Notes: generated from the letters alone by a model not told the origin. Positions 8,901-18,274 are shown, counted from the first letter of the stretch. The stretch is DNA of 64,000 nucleotides from Novosphingobium pokkalii (GCF_014652855.1 NZ_BMZP01000008.1:158936-222935); one strand, 5' to 3'. Program-made: numbers and translations.

Positions 8901-9680
8901 ATGGATCTTGGCATAACCGGACGCAAGGCCGTGGTCTGCGCGTCGTCCAAGGGGCTGGGCCTGGCCTGCGCCACGGCGCTGGCGCGCGAGGGCGCGCAGG
9001 TGTGGATCAACGGGCGCGACGCCGGGCGGCTGGACGAGGCCGCCGCGCGCATCCTGACGGAAACCGGCGCGCGGGTGAACCCGGTGGTGGGCGATCTCAA
9101 TACCGCAGAGGGGCGCGCGGCCGTGCTCGCCGCCTGCCCCGATCCCGATATCCTGGTCAACAACAACCACGGTCCGCGCCCCGGCAAGCTGGAAGTGCTG
9201 GACGAGGCCGATTTCCTCGCCGCGCTGCACGCCAACATGCTGAGCCCCTTGGCGCTGATCAAGGCGGTGGTGGGCGGCATGCGCGCGCGCAAGTTCGGCC
9301 GCATCGTCAACATCACGTCGGCCCAGGTGCTGATGCCGCAGGCGGACATGGGCCTTTCGGTTTCGGCGCGCGCCGGACTGATGGCGATGGCCAAAGTGCT
9401 GCAATTCGATTGCGTGGCCGACAACGTAACGGTCAACAACCTGCTGCCCGGCCCGTTCGACACCGATCGCCTGGCCGCCCTGGCGCAGCGCTATGTCGAA
9501 GAGGACGGCATCACCCTGGACCAGGCCTATGCCCGCATCGGCGCGCGCGGCCCGGCCGGGCGCATCGGCCAACCGCACGAATTCGGCGATGCCTGCGCCT
9601 TCCTGTGCGCGGCGCAGGCCGGCTATATCTCGGGCCAGTGCCTGACCATGGACGGCGGCGCCTATCGCGGATTGTTTTGA
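8901..9680 (+). CDS. Atypical SDR-family protein lacking the catalytic Tyr/Lys
   Basis: 259 residues with a Rossmann fold of the short-chain dehydrogenase type: a cofactor loop (ASSKGLG), VVGDL, an NNNHG in place of NNAG, and the active-site Ser in NITSAQ. At the position of the YxxxK motif, thirteen residues after that Ser, the sequence reads SVSAR, so both Tyr and Lys are replaced. The C-terminus is normal (SGQCLTMDGG). This occurs in a branch annotated as 3-oxoacyl-ACP reductase-like. AAAGGA lies 8 nt before the ATG. ABC-F follows after 27 bp on the same strand. Confidence 0.88.
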   Translation: MDLGITGRKAVVCASSKGLGLACATALAREGAQVWINGRDAGRLDEAAARILTETGARVNPVVGDLNTAEGRAAVLAACPDPDILVNNNHGPRPGKLEVLDEADFLAALHANMLSPLALIKAVVGGMRARKFGRIVNITSAQVLMPQADMGLSVSARAGLMAMAKVLQFDCVADNVTVNNLLPGPFDTDRLAALAQRYVEEDGITLDQAYARIGARGPAGRIGQPHEFGDACAFLCAAQAGYISGQCLTMDGGAYRGLF

Positions 9681-9707
9681 GCACGCAGGACCGCTAGGCG
9701 CACGGGC

Positions 9708-11585
9708 ATGCTTACCATTTCCGGCATCACCGTGCGCCTGGGCGGCCGCACCATCATCGATCGCGCCTCGGCCACCGTGCCCACCGGCGCGCGCGTCGGC
9801 CTGATCGGGCGCAACGGCGCGGGCAAATCCACGCTGATGAAAGTGCTGATCGGGCAGATCGAACCCGACGAAGGCAGCGTGGACATGCCGCGCCGCGCCC
9901 GCCTGGGCTATATCGCGCAGGAAGCGCCCAACGGCACGGCCACGCCGTTCGAGACCGTGCTGGCCGCCGACACCGAACGCGCCGCCCTGCTCGACGAAGC
10001 CGAAACCTGCCTTGATGCCGATCGCCTGGCCGATGTGCACGAGCGGTTGATCGCGATCGATGCCTATACCGCCCCGGCCCGCGCCGCGCGCATCCTGATC
10101 GGCCTGGGCTTTGACGAAGCGATGCAGGCCCAGCCGCTCGACAGCTTTTCGGGCGGGTGGAAAATGCGCGTCGCGCTCGCCTCGCTGCTGTTTTCCCAGC
10201 CCGACGTGCTGCTGCTCGACGAACCGTCGAACCACCTAGACCTGGAAGCGACGCTGTGGCTGGAGAATTTCCTGCGCAGCTACCCCGGCACGCTGATCGT
10301 GATCAGCCACGAGCGCGACCTGCTCAACAACGTGGTGGACAATATCCTCCACCTGCAAGGCGGCAAGGTCACGCTCTATCCCGGCGGCTATGACAGCTTC
10401 GAGCGGCAGCGCGCCGAGCGCGCCGCGCAGGCCGCCGCCGCCCAGGCCGCGCAATCGGCCCAGCGCGCCAAACTGGAAGACTATGTCCGCCGCAACAGCG
10501 CCCGCGCCTCCACCGCCAAGCAGGCACAATCGCGCGCCAAGATGCTGGCCAAGATGCAGCCGGTGGTCGCCATGCTGGAAGACCCCAGCCTGACGTTCGA
10601 TTTCCCCTCGCCCAGCGAACTGCGCCCGCCGCTGATCACGCTGGACATGGCCGCCGTGGGCTACGCGCCCGGCCAGCCGATCCTCAAGCGGCTGAACCTG
10701 CGCATCGATCCCGACGATCGCATCGCGCTGCTCGGGCGCAACGGCAACGGCAAGACCACGCTGGCGCGGCTGCTGGCCGGGCAATTGCCGGCGATGGAAG
10801 GGGGCATGACCACCTCGGGCAAGCTCGCCATCGGCTATTTCACGCAATACCAGGTGGAGGAACTGGCCGGCAGCGACACGCCGCTGCTGCACATGACCCG
10901 CGCCATGGCCGGCAAGACCCCGGCGGCGGTGCGCGCGCAGCTTGGCCGCTTCGGCTTTTCCGGCGACAAGGCGACGACCGAAGTATCGCGGCTGTCGGGC
11001 GGCGAACGCGCGCGGCTGGCGCTGGCCCTGGTGACGCGCGACGCGCCGCACCTGCTGATCCTCGACGAGCCGACCAACCACCTCGACGTCGACGCGCGCG
11101 AGGCGCTGGTCCAGGCGCTCAATGCCTATCAGGGCGCGGTGATCCTGATCAGCCACGATCGCCACATGGTAGAACTGACCGCCGATCGCCTGGTGCTGGT
11201 CGATGACGGCGCGGCCACGCCCTATGACGGCAGCATGGAGGACTATATCGACTTCGTGCTGGGCCGGAACCAGCCCAAGGCCGATACCCCGGCCAAGGGA
11301 GCGGCCACCAGCGCCAAGCCCGCCGCCGACAAGGCCGCCACCCAGGCCGCCTGGCAGGCCCGCCGCGAGCTGGGCAAGCAGATCAGCAAGGCGGAAAAGG
11401 ACATGGCCAAGCTCCAGGCCCGCATCGCCGAGATCGATGCCGCGCTGGCCGATCCGGCCAAGGCGACCGGGCCGCTCAAGGGCATGAACCTGGGCGCCAT
11501 GGGCAAGCTGCGCGACGACCTGGAAGCCCAACTCGCCGCCACGGAAGCGCAGTGGCTGGAATGGAGCGAGCAGGTCGAGGGGTGA
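9708..11585 (+). CDS. ABC-F family ATPase (Uup/YheS-like)
   Basis: 625 residues with two soluble ABC domains and no membrane segments. Domain 1 has the Walker A GRNGAGKST, the signature SGGWKMRVALA and Walker B LLLDEPSNHLD. Domain 2 has GRNGNGKTT, LSGGERARLALAL and LILDEPTNHLDVDAREAL. A charged P-site tRNA interaction-type linker (about residues 240-290) joins them, and a C-terminal coiled coil (about residues 555-615) follows an Ala/Lys-rich linker. ABC-F proteins bind the ribosomal E site and rescue or modulate translation; some give antibiotic protection. The subtype cannot be fixed by eye. Confidence 0.93.
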   Translation: MLTISGITVRLGGRTIIDRASATVPTGARVGLIGRNGAGKSTLMKVLIGQIEPDEGSVDMPRRARLGYIAQEAPNGTATPFETVLAADTERAALLDEAETCLDADRLADVHERLIAIDAYTAPARAARILIGLGFDEAMQAQPLDSFSGGWKMRVALASLLFSQPDVLLLDEPSNHLDLEATLWLENFLRSYPGTLIVISHERDLLNNVVDNILHLQGGKVTLYPGGYDSFERQRAERAAQAAAAQAAQSAQRAKLEDYVRRNSARASTAKQAQSRAKMLAKMQPVVAMLEDPSLTFDFPSPSELRPPLITLDMAAVGYAPGQPILKRLNLRIDPDDRIALLGRNGNGKTTLARLLAGQLPAMEGGMTTSGKLAIGYFTQYQVEELAGSDTPLLHMTRAMAGKTPAAVRAQLGRFGFSGDKATTEVSRLSGGERARLALALVTRDAPHLLILDEPTNHLDVDAREALVQALNAYQGAVILISHDRHMVELTADRLVLVDDGAATPYDGSMEDYIDFVLGRNQPKADTPAKGAATSAKPAADKAATQAAWQARRELGKQISKAEKDMAKLQARIAEIDAALADPAKATGPLKGMNLGAMGKLRDDLEAQLAATEAQWLEWSEQVEG

Positions 11586-11762
11586 GGCCTCCAATTCCCA
11601 CTCAGCGACGGAGGTGCCTGGCCGGAGACACCGCGGAGGCAGGCTTGGCCACCAATAAATGCGTATGCAAATGGGCGCCACGCCGTGAGGTGGCATCAGA
11701 ACTTACCTTGTCGTTCATTCAGAGGTTTTTACACCTATCACCGTAACTGCACAGTATAAAGA

Positions 11763-12608
11763 TTGGCAAATGAGGACAAGGTCAGTCAATGGTATAACCG
11801 CTACCATTCCATGGATTTAAAAAGTTGGATGAGAGCAAAGATGAATCGTGAGATCGTTCTTCAGGATGTTGTAGTCCCAATTTGCTCATACGAGCAACGC
11901 GAAGGCCGCGCTCATTTGACACGCTTCTACGGCACGGCATTTTTCATAAATGAGCAGGGGTATTTTCTGACCGCTCGGCATGTCATTGATGCGTGCCGCG
12001 CTGAATCAAGTCGCCTGTTCGGCCTTGTGGTCAAGAATCCACACGATGCCAGTCAGAGTCAGATTGTCCCGCTGGGTTCCACAGAAGACGCACCGGCCCC
12101 TTGGGATATTGCGATTGGTTGCACTCACATGGCTTCGCGCTGTTGGTTCCGATGGAACGATGGGGCGGAGGCTACCGAATGGCAGAACGTTGCAACCCTT
12201 GGATACCCACAATCGGCACTTCGGACGACCGTTGAGCGGTTCGACATCCATCTCCGAACCATGAAAGGCTACGTCCTACGCCGTTTGAGCGGCGATGAGT
12301 ACGGCCCATCTGGCGGCCAAGCCCCAGCTCTTGAACTCAATTTTGCCATACCTGCGGGACTGAGTGGTTCGCCCCTGTTCCTACCCGGCAACTCTGAGAA
12401 GTTTGCGTTGGTTGGGGTGTGCGTCTCATCGCATGAATCAGAAACGCAAGAGTTTCTCCACGAAGAGATTGAGGAGGGTGGAAGCATTTTTCGTGAACGG
12501 CGTCTTCGAGTAGAGCAGTTCGGCATCGCACATCAGCTAACGCCGCTCGCCGATTGGAAGCCGGCCATGCTTCAAGGCCAATCCATTAAGGCCGCTATGA
12601 GCAATTAG
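11763..12608 (+). CDS. Stand-alone trypsin-like serine peptidase
   Basis: 281 residues if read from the TTG at 11763. A chymotrypsin-fold catalytic triad is visible: H73 in LTARHVIDAC, D115 in PWDIAIG, S203 in GLSGSPLF. There is no signal peptide and no PDZ or other partner domain, so it is probably cytoplasmic. The start is uncertain: TATAAA ends three bases before the TTG, and internal ATGs at 11811, 11829 and 11841 are alternatives, the last with a GAGAG-like site upstream. The gene and its flanks are visibly AT-richer, with rarer codons, than all neighbours, suggesting horizontal acquisition. Its target is unknown. Confidence 0.8.
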   Translation: MANEDKVSQWYNRYHSMDLKSWMRAKMNREIVLQDVVVPICSYEQREGRAHLTRFYGTAFFINEQGYFLTARHVIDACRAESSRLFGLVVKNPHDASQSQIVPLGSTEDAPAPWDIAIGCTHMASRCWFRWNDGAEATEWQNVATLGYPQSALRTTVERFDIHLRTMKGYVLRRLSGDEYGPSGGQAPALELNFAIPAGLSGSPLFLPGNSEKFALVGVCVSSHESETQEFLHEEIEEGGSIFRERRLRVEQFGIAHQLTPLADWKPAMLQGQSIKAAMSN

Positions 12609-12750
12609 AACTACCAAAATTACAGTGACCGGTGCGAAAATCCCTAATTATCCCACGGTTCTGGTTTGCGCTCGGCTGGCCGCAAGCGCCAGAAAGGTGC
12701 TGACCCGCTGAACACCGCGAGCCGTCGCCCGATCTGGTCCCGCATTGCAA

Positions 12751-13530
12751 TCACCCCGGCGTCGCGGCGGAACCGGCCAGCAGGCCGCCGTCGATGTTGA
12801 ATTCGGCGCCGGTGATGTAGGTGGCTTCGTCGCTGGCCAGCATCACGGCAATGGCCGCCACTTCATCGGGCATGCCGAAGCGCTTGAGCGGGGTGTCGGC
12901 CACCAGCGCGGCCATGCGCGCGGCGCGGTCTTCGCCCTCGCCCAGCATCGGTTCCCACAAGGGCGTGAGGATGGCACCGGGGTGGATCGAGTTGCAGCGG
13001 ATCGCCCAGCCCGCTTGGGCGCAATAGAGCGCGACGGACTTGGTGTGGTTGCGCACCGCCGCCTTTGATGCGGCATAGGCAGCGGCGAAGGGAATGCCGA
13101 CGAGGCCGGAGCGCGACGAGATATTGATGATCGCGCCGGTGCCCTTGCCCTTCATCGCGCCGATGGCATAGCGGCAGCCCAGGAACGTGCCGTCGAGATT
13201 GACCGCATGGACCGCGCGCCAATCGGCCAGGCTGGCATGTTCGGGATCGTGCGCCACGGCGCCATGCTCGAAGCCGGTCACCCCGGCGTTGTTGACCAGC
13301 ACGTCGATGGCGGGGACCTCTCCGGCGAGTGCATGCCAATCCGCTTCCTCGCGCACGTCGAGCCCATGGAAGCGGCAGCCCAGCGCCTCAGCAGCGGCGT
13401 GGCCAGCCTCCGCGTTGCAATCGGTGAGCAAGACTTGCGCCCCTTCGGCGCAAAACCGGCTGGCGATGGCCAGGCCGATGCCGCTGGCCGCGCCCGTCAC
13501 CACGCAAACCTTGCCCTGCAAACGCGGCAT
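12751..13530 (-). CDS. Classical SDR-family NAD(P)-dependent oxidoreductase
   Basis: 259 residues from the ATG at 13530, which has GGGAG 7 nt upstream; the frame runs further but without family similarity. It has the cofactor motif [12 protein letters not shown], the active-site Ser (NISSRSG), and the intact YAASK (Tyr and Lys present), ending in the usual [11 protein letters not shown]. An Asp after beta-2 (LTDCN) suggests NAD(H) preference. It is probably a secondary-alcohol or steroid-type dehydrogenase; the substrate is not inferable. It is divergent from the sterol desaturase-family gene. Confidence 0.9.
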   Translation of the reverse strand: MPRLQGKVCVVTGAASGIGLAIASRFCAEGAQVLLTDCNAEAGHAAAEALGCRFHGLDVREEADWHALAGEVPAIDVLVNNAGVTGFEHGAVAHDPEHASLADWRAVHAVNLDGTFLGCRYAIGAMKGKGTGAIINISSRSGLVGIPFAAAYAASKAAVRNHTKSVALYCAQAGWAIRCNSIHPGAILTPLWEPMLGEGEDRAARMAALVADTPLKRFGMPDEVAAIAVMLASDEATYITGAEFNIDGGLLAGSAATPG

Positions 13531-13763
13531 CCCATTCTCCCAAGTGCCATTCGATTGATCGGCTCTGGTCGGAAGCACTGCCCAAGGCAAGAACATTTCC
13601 TGCCGCGAATCGGCTTGGGCCAAGCACCGGATCAGCGCCTGCCAAGGCAGCAACAAGCTGCATCGCACCATTGCTTTCGCTGAAAACTGCGCAAAATGCC
13701 CATTTTTCAGGGCGCCACCGTCAAGAAGCAGGTGCAATATGGTATAGACGAAGCATTCGATCC

Positions 13764-13814
13764 GTATTACCATGTCTTCAATTAGTATTACTGGACCAGG
13801 TACCCAAGTATTAC
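13764..13814 (+). promoter_or_regulatory. Three GTATTAC direct repeats upstream of the sterol desaturase gene
   Basis: Identical 7-mers occupy 13764-13770, 13785-13791 and 13808-13814, with start-to-start spacing of 21 and 23 bp (about two helical turns). The last ends 12 bp before the start codon at 13827. They lie in an AT-rich divergent intergenic region, so an activator or repressor array is plausible. No binding protein is known. Confidence 0.4.
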
Positions 13815-13826
13815 GAGGTCAGGCAC

Positions 13827-14813
13827 ATGGAAGGCGTTGTTGTCGGCAAGCGACGGATCGGCACCCAGGCCCCGGTGACGGTGGGCTGGGAAAACATCCC
13901 CCGCGTGGAGGGTGGGCCGTTCAAACGCCTGTTTTTCACGTGGTTCCAACCCGCCGTGCTCTTCGCCCTGATCCTGTTCTGGTACTATGCGCCCAATTCG
14001 ATCGCCAAGGCTTCGACCGCGATCGGCATCGGCATCGGCTTCCGCGTTTTCCTGATGGGCCTGGAGTTCTTCTTCCCGCGCCATGAAAGTTGGAAGCTGA
14101 CGTGGAAGGAAGTGACCACCGACTTGTTCTATGTCGGCCTGGGCTACACAATCCTTCGCCTGGTTGATGGCTTCATCGGGTCCGACGTGATGGTCGGCGC
14201 CATTCAGGGCGCCTTGCATCTGGACAATTTCAAGTGGTTCATCGGCCTGCCGATACTGTTGCAAGCCTTCATCATTTCGTTCATTTTCGATTTCGGCCAG
14301 TATTGGATGCATCGCGGCATGCACAACTGGTATCCGCTCTGGCTGCCCCATTCGGTGCACCACTACATCACCCAGCTCAACATCAACAAGGGCGCGGTGG
14401 GCAATCCGGTGGAGCTTTTCCTGATCGGGCTCGGCATCGGCGGGTTCTTCGATTTCGTGCCGCGCGCGTTCCTGCTGGCCGGCGCGATCGGCCTGGCCGT
14501 GGGCAGCTATCAGCATATTAACGTGCGGTTCAATTCGCCGCACTGGTGGCGTTTCCTGTTCCACACCACCGAACATCACAGCCTGCACCACTCGCAGGAC
14601 TTTGAAGCCAGCCGCAGCAACTATACCAATACATATATCTTCATCGACCGTATCTTTGGCACTTGCGTGGATGGCGAAGCCGAACTGCTGGGCATGGAGG
14701 GCGGCCGCCGCATGGGAATTGCCGAGCAGATGACCTATCCGTTCACCGATGCCTGGCGCACGATCAAGGCCAAGCTGGCCCGTCCCGCCGCGCAGGCGGT
14801 GCCCGCCGAATGA
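13827..14813 (+). CDS. Sterol desaturase/fatty acid hydroxylase-family membrane protein
   Basis: 328 residues from the ATG at 13827 (GAGG 9 nt upstream). It is a di-iron integral membrane oxygenase of the ERG3/FA_hydroxylase type. Hydrophobic helices occur near residues 35-60, 105-125, 140-165 and 210-230. The histidine clusters are HRGMH (HxxxH), HSVHH (HxxHH) and HTTEHHSLHH (HxxHH), which bind two irons. Likely chemistry is O2-dependent hydroxylation or desaturation of a lipid or terpenoid such as a carotenoid, fatty acid or hopanoid; the substrate is not known. The stop overlaps the start of the next gene. Confidence 0.9.
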   Translation: MEGVVVGKRRIGTQAPVTVGWENIPRVEGGPFKRLFFTWFQPAVLFALILFWYYAPNSIAKASTAIGIGIGFRVFLMGLEFFFPRHESWKLTWKEVTTDLFYVGLGYTILRLVDGFIGSDVMVGAIQGALHLDNFKWFIGLPILLQAFIISFIFDFGQYWMHRGMHNWYPLWLPHSVHHYITQLNINKGAVGNPVELFLIGLGIGGFFDFVPRAFLLAGAIGLAVGSYQHINVRFNSPHWWRFLFHTTEHHSLHHSQDFEASRSNYTNTYIFIDRIFGTCVDGEAELLGMEGGRRMGIAEQMTYPFTDAWRTIKAKLARPAAQAVPAE

Positions 14814-15484
14814 CCGGGACACTCGCCCCCACCCTGCCTCATAGCAACACCCGCCATGGATCGCCTGTGCCCCTGCGCCTGCTCGACTGGATCTGGCATA
14901 TTCGTGGCACGGTCGATCTGCCGGCAGGCCAGACCAGCGACGAGACCTTCGCCCGCCTCCAGCCGCTACTGCGCCAGCCCGGCACGAGCCAGCAACGTGG
15001 CGGCGATGACCTGCGTTTCCACAAGAAGGATCCGGCATCGCAAGATGCCATGGCCGTGTTCGAGAACGGCCTGTTGCAGGTGGAGCAAGGCCCGGCTGGC
15101 CCGGTGCTGCGCTATCACCTGATCAGCCGCGCCCTGCTGCTGTGCTTCCTCGCGCCCCTGCTGTTCCTCGGCTTTGCGCAACTGACGATTGCCGTTGGCG
15201 AATGGCAAAAGCCGGCGGCCGAGGCAGCCGCCAAGGCGAAGGCGGACAAGAAGAAGGACGCCAAGAAGGACCAGGTGATGCCGATGAACCCCATCGACAA
15301 GGCCCTGGGCGCCCCGGCGCCGGACAAGGACGGCAAGAAGCCCGATCGCAAGGGCGACAAGTATTCCCCGACCTCGGCCTATGTCTTCGCCAGCCTGTTC
15401 GCGCTGCTCTATGCCATCGGCCGCATCCTGGAAGCGCGGCTGGTGAAGATGCGGCTGCGCAAGCGGCTGTGGGACGAGGTGTAG
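14810..15484 (+). CDS. Hypothetical two-TM protein with a Lys-rich linker
   Basis: 224 residues, starting at an ATG that overlaps the hydroxylase stop (ATGA), so co-translated with it. The N-terminal half (about 1-105) is soluble. A TM helix follows at about 108-130 (LLLCFLAPLLFLGFAQLTIA), then a strongly Lys/Ala/Pro-rich loop of about 55 residues, a second TM helix near 190-210 and a basic C-terminus. I do not recognise a family. Coupling suggests an accessory role for the upstream oxygenase, but this is inference. Confidence 0.75.
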   Translation: MTGTLAPTLPHSNTRHGSPVPLRLLDWIWHIRGTVDLPAGQTSDETFARLQPLLRQPGTSQQRGGDDLRFHKKDPASQDAMAVFENGLLQVEQGPAGPVLRYHLISRALLLCFLAPLLFLGFAQLTIAVGEWQKPAAEAAAKAKADKKKDAKKDQVMPMNPIDKALGAPAPDKDGKKPDRKGDKYSPTSAYVFASLFALLYAIGRILEARLVKMRLRKRLWDEV

Positions 15485-15659
15485 CTGGCAAGGCACGACA
15501 CTGCTATGGCCCTGATGCGCGCGATCCGTGCGCGGGAGGGGCAGGCGATGCAGCGGCGCGACGTGTTGGCGGGGCTGGCCGCCCCCCTCTGCCGCAGGCA
15601 AGTTCCGGCCATGGCAGCGGCCGCCACTTAGCCAACGTGGGCTTAGCTAGCCTCGCTCT

Positions 15660-17174
15660 TCACCGGCGGCCGATTACCCACCACGATGGCTCAACGCCGG
15701 CACGCAGGGGGCGGCGCACGGCGTGGAGCGACAGGCTCCATGCGGCTAGCCCGATCGGCACGACCAGCGCCAGCGTTTGCCCTGGCGCGAGATGCCAGTG
15801 CAGCGCGAGCAGGCGCGCGCCCCAGGCCAGGCCCAGCGTGGCCAGCGTCGGCCACAGCGCCAGCAACGCGAGGTCACCCAGCGCGGCTCCATCCACGCGC
15901 CTGGCCTGCCAGGCCGCCGCTGCCAGCGCCGCTGCCCAACCAAGCGCGACCAGCGTGGTCGCCAGGGCCGCCGCCATCGGCCCATGGCTGGCCAGCGCCA
16001 GGGTGAGCGCCGCCGTGGCGAGCGCGGCTGCGGATTGGATCCACAGGACGCTATGATGCCTGTCCTCGATCACCAGAACGGCCGAGGCCACCGCAATCGG
16101 CAGTGCGGCCATCCGCGCGAGGCAGAACACGGCGATGATCGGCCCAGCGCCGGCCCAGGCCGGCCCGAGCACGACCGGGGCAATCTCGTCCGCCACCACG
16201 GCAAGCCCCGCCAGCGCAGGCCAGCACAGCGCCCCGAACAGGCCGGAGAGGCGCAACCAGGCGCCATCGCCGCCGTCTCCCCGCGATCGCTCGGCGGCAA
16301 GCCCGGTGGTGACCAAGAGGCCCGCCGGCTGTACGAACATGTCTGCGAGCGCGGAGACGACTCGGTTACCGGCGCGATAGAGGCCCGAAGCCGCTGGTGA
16401 AAACACAGCGCCGAGGAGAAGATCGCCACTGTAATTGGCGAGGAAACCGACCAGGACCGAACCATAGCGGCTCCACGACCAGCCCAGGACACGGCGCGTC
16501 TCGCGCAGTGAAGTGCGCGGCAACGGCGGCAGGTGCAGCACCGCGCGATAGGCCACGATGAAGATCGCCAGCCGCGCATAGACCTGCGCCACCAGCGCCC
16601 ACAGGCCCCAGCCCATCACCAAGAGGATCGCGGCGCCCAGCCCAGCCGCGATTTCGGTAATCACCGTGATCGCGTAATAACGCCGCACCTGTTGCCCGCG
16701 CAGGACCATCGCCTCTTCCCAGCCGGCCAGCGCGGCCAGGAGGTTGGACGGTGCCAGGCAGAACAGCAGCAGCGCCACCCCCGCGCCGCGAAACACGAAC
16801 GGCGCGGCCAGGCCGGCGGCGCAGAGGAGGATTACCCAGCCCAGCGCCACCACCAAATTGGCGGCAAGGCCGGCGCTGGCCACTTTGGCGCCGTCTGCCT
16901 CGGGCGCCTTGAGCACATATTCGAACGGCCCGGTGTAGAGCATCGTGCGCGAGAGCGTGAGAAAGGCCGCCGCAATGGCGAAGACGCCGAAATCGGCAGG
17001 CGCGAGAGTCCGCGTGGCGACCAGCGTGACGCCGAGCAGGGCGAGCTGGCTGCTCGCCCGCGCGGCCATGGCGATGACGGCGGTGAAGCTGCCGCCACGC
17101 CACATCCCGGTGATCCGGCCGCGCCAGGCCCGCATCGGCTCGATCGGCAAGGGAGGCTGCATCGCCCGGCTCAT
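15660..17174 (-). CDS. Polysaccharide flippase-like membrane protein (Wzx/MATE superfamily)
   Basis: 504 residues with about 12-14 hydrophobic helices and the N-terminal pattern of lipopolysaccharide/oligosaccharide flippases (ATRTLAPADFGVFAIAAAF, close to the TRxLxPxDFG signature). It would move undecaprenyl-diphosphate-linked oligosaccharide across the inner membrane. The start overlaps the stop of the upstream GT4 gene (ATGA, 17171-17174), making GT2-GT4-flippase a tight minus-strand operon. Confidence 0.9.
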   Translation of the reverse strand: MSRAMQPPLPIEPMRAWRGRITGMWRGGSFTAVIAMAARASSQLALLGVTLVATRTLAPADFGVFAIAAAFLTLSRTMLYTGPFEYVLKAPEADGAKVASAGLAANLVVALGWVILLCAAGLAAPFVFRGAGVALLLFCLAPSNLLAALAGWEEAMVLRGQQVRRYYAITVITEIAAGLGAAILLVMGWGLWALVAQVYARLAIFIVAYRAVLHLPPLPRTSLRETRRVLGWSWSRYGSVLVGFLANYSGDLLLGAVFSPAASGLYRAGNRVVSALADMFVQPAGLLVTTGLAAERSRGDGGDGAWLRLSGLFGALCWPALAGLAVVADEIAPVVLGPAWAGAGPIIAVFCLARMAALPIAVASAVLVIEDRHHSVLWIQSAAALATAALTLALASHGPMAAALATTLVALGWAAALAAAAWQARRVDGAALGDLALLALWPTLATLGLAWGARLLALHWHLAPGQTLALVVPIGLAAWSLSLHAVRRPLRAGVEPSWWVIGRR

Positions 17175-18274
17175 GCCGCACAGGCCATCAGCAGGTCGAG
17201 CAAGGTGCGCCCCGCCCCGGCCCAGGTGTAGCGACGCGCGCGGGCAAGGCCGGCATTGACCATGGTTTCGCGCGTGGCGGGATTTTCCAGCGCGGCAATG
17301 TGTTCGAGCCAGGCGGTCGGATCATCGGGATCGGCCATCAGCGCCGCGGCGCCGCACACTTCGGGCACGGCACCACAGGGCGCAGCAATCACCGGGCAGC
17401 GGCAGAGCATGGCTTCAACCGGCGGTAGGCCGAACCCTTCCGTGCGGGATGGAAAGAGCAGGGCCAGCGCCCCCTGGTAGAGCGCGCGCAAGGCGGCATC
17501 GTCGCAACCGCCGGCAAAGGCCGCATCGGCCGGCGGGTGCAGCCCCGCCGCTTCGAGTTCGGCGCGGCCGGGGCCGATGATCACCAGGCGGCGCGGCGGC
17601 CAGCCCTGCCCAGCGCGATGGGCCGCAGCAGCCAGATCGAGCGCATCGAACACCACCTGGTTGTTCTTGTAGGCTTTGACGCTGCCGAACATCAGCAGGT
17701 ATTCCCCCGGCACCAGGCCCAGGCGTGGCAGCGTCGTATCATCGGCGACCACTTCGAGAATGTGGTCCGCGCCATTGTGGACGATTTCCACGCGGCCCCC
17801 GCCGATCACGCCATAGCCGGCGAGATCGCGGCGCGAATAATCGGACACGGTCAACACGAGATGGCTGGACCGGGCCATCAGCGGCGAAAGCAGGCGATAG
17901 CCCATGCGCTGGCGCCAGGGATAGGAACAGTCCGGCCGGCAGAACTGCGCATCGTGAAGCATGGTCACCTTGGGCCAGTGGAACACCGGCGCCAGGTTGG
18001 CGAGATTGACCAGCAGGCTGCCCCGCGCCAGCGCCGGCAGGCGGCGCTGCTCCCAACTCTGGCTGGGGCCGTGGTCGTCTTCCTCCACCCGGATCACGGC
18101 ATAGGGATCGGGCGCCGGGCAGCCCGCCGGCACGATCATCCGAACATCGGGCCGCTCCTCGTGCGGCATCGCGGCGAGCAAGCCGTCCACTTCGCGGATC
18201 AGGCGGTCGGACACGCGCCATACGCCGTTGCGCTTGCCGGCGCGGAACTTGCCATTGAACGCAATCGCCCGCAC
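17171..18274 (-). CDS. Glycosyltransferase family 4 (GT-B fold)
   Basis: 367 residues from the GTG at 18274, 4 nt after the upstream stop; the frame extends to 18343 inside that gene but without similarity. It is a retaining GT-B transferase. The N-terminal domain includes LHDAQF and the VSDYSRRDL motif. The C-terminal domain has FGSVKAYKNNQ (nucleotide-sugar site) and the EX7E element FPSRTEGFGLPPVEAM. It probably adds one sugar to a lipid-linked repeat; donor and acceptor are unknown. Confidence 0.88.
   Translation of the reverse strand: MRAIAFNGKFRAGKRNGVWRVSDRLIREVDGLLAAMPHEERPDVRMIVPAGCPAPDPYAVIRVEEDDHGPSQSWEQRRLPALARGSLLVNLANLAPVFHWPKVTMLHDAQFCRPDCSYPWRQRMGYRLLSPLMARSSHLVLTVSDYSRRDLAGYGVIGGGRVEIVHNGADHILEVVADDTTLPRLGLVPGEYLLMFGSVKAYKNNQVVFDALDLAAAAHRAGQGWPPRRLVIIGPGRAELEAAGLHPPADAAFAGGCDDAALRALYQGALALLFPSRTEGFGLPPVEAMLCRCPVIAAPCGAVPEVCGAAALMADPDDPTAWLEHIAALENPATRETMVNAGLARARRYTWAGAGRTLLDLLMACAA

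Noticed and set aside
12609..12750. Attachment site or transposon remnant flanking the AT-rich protease
   Set aside because: No direct repeats, integrase or transposase fragment could be recognised by eye.
15506..15631. 41-codon reading frame (MALMRAIRAREG...) between convergent genes
   Set aside because: No clear RBS, no conservation signal; a faint Tat-like RRDVLAGLAA start is not enough.
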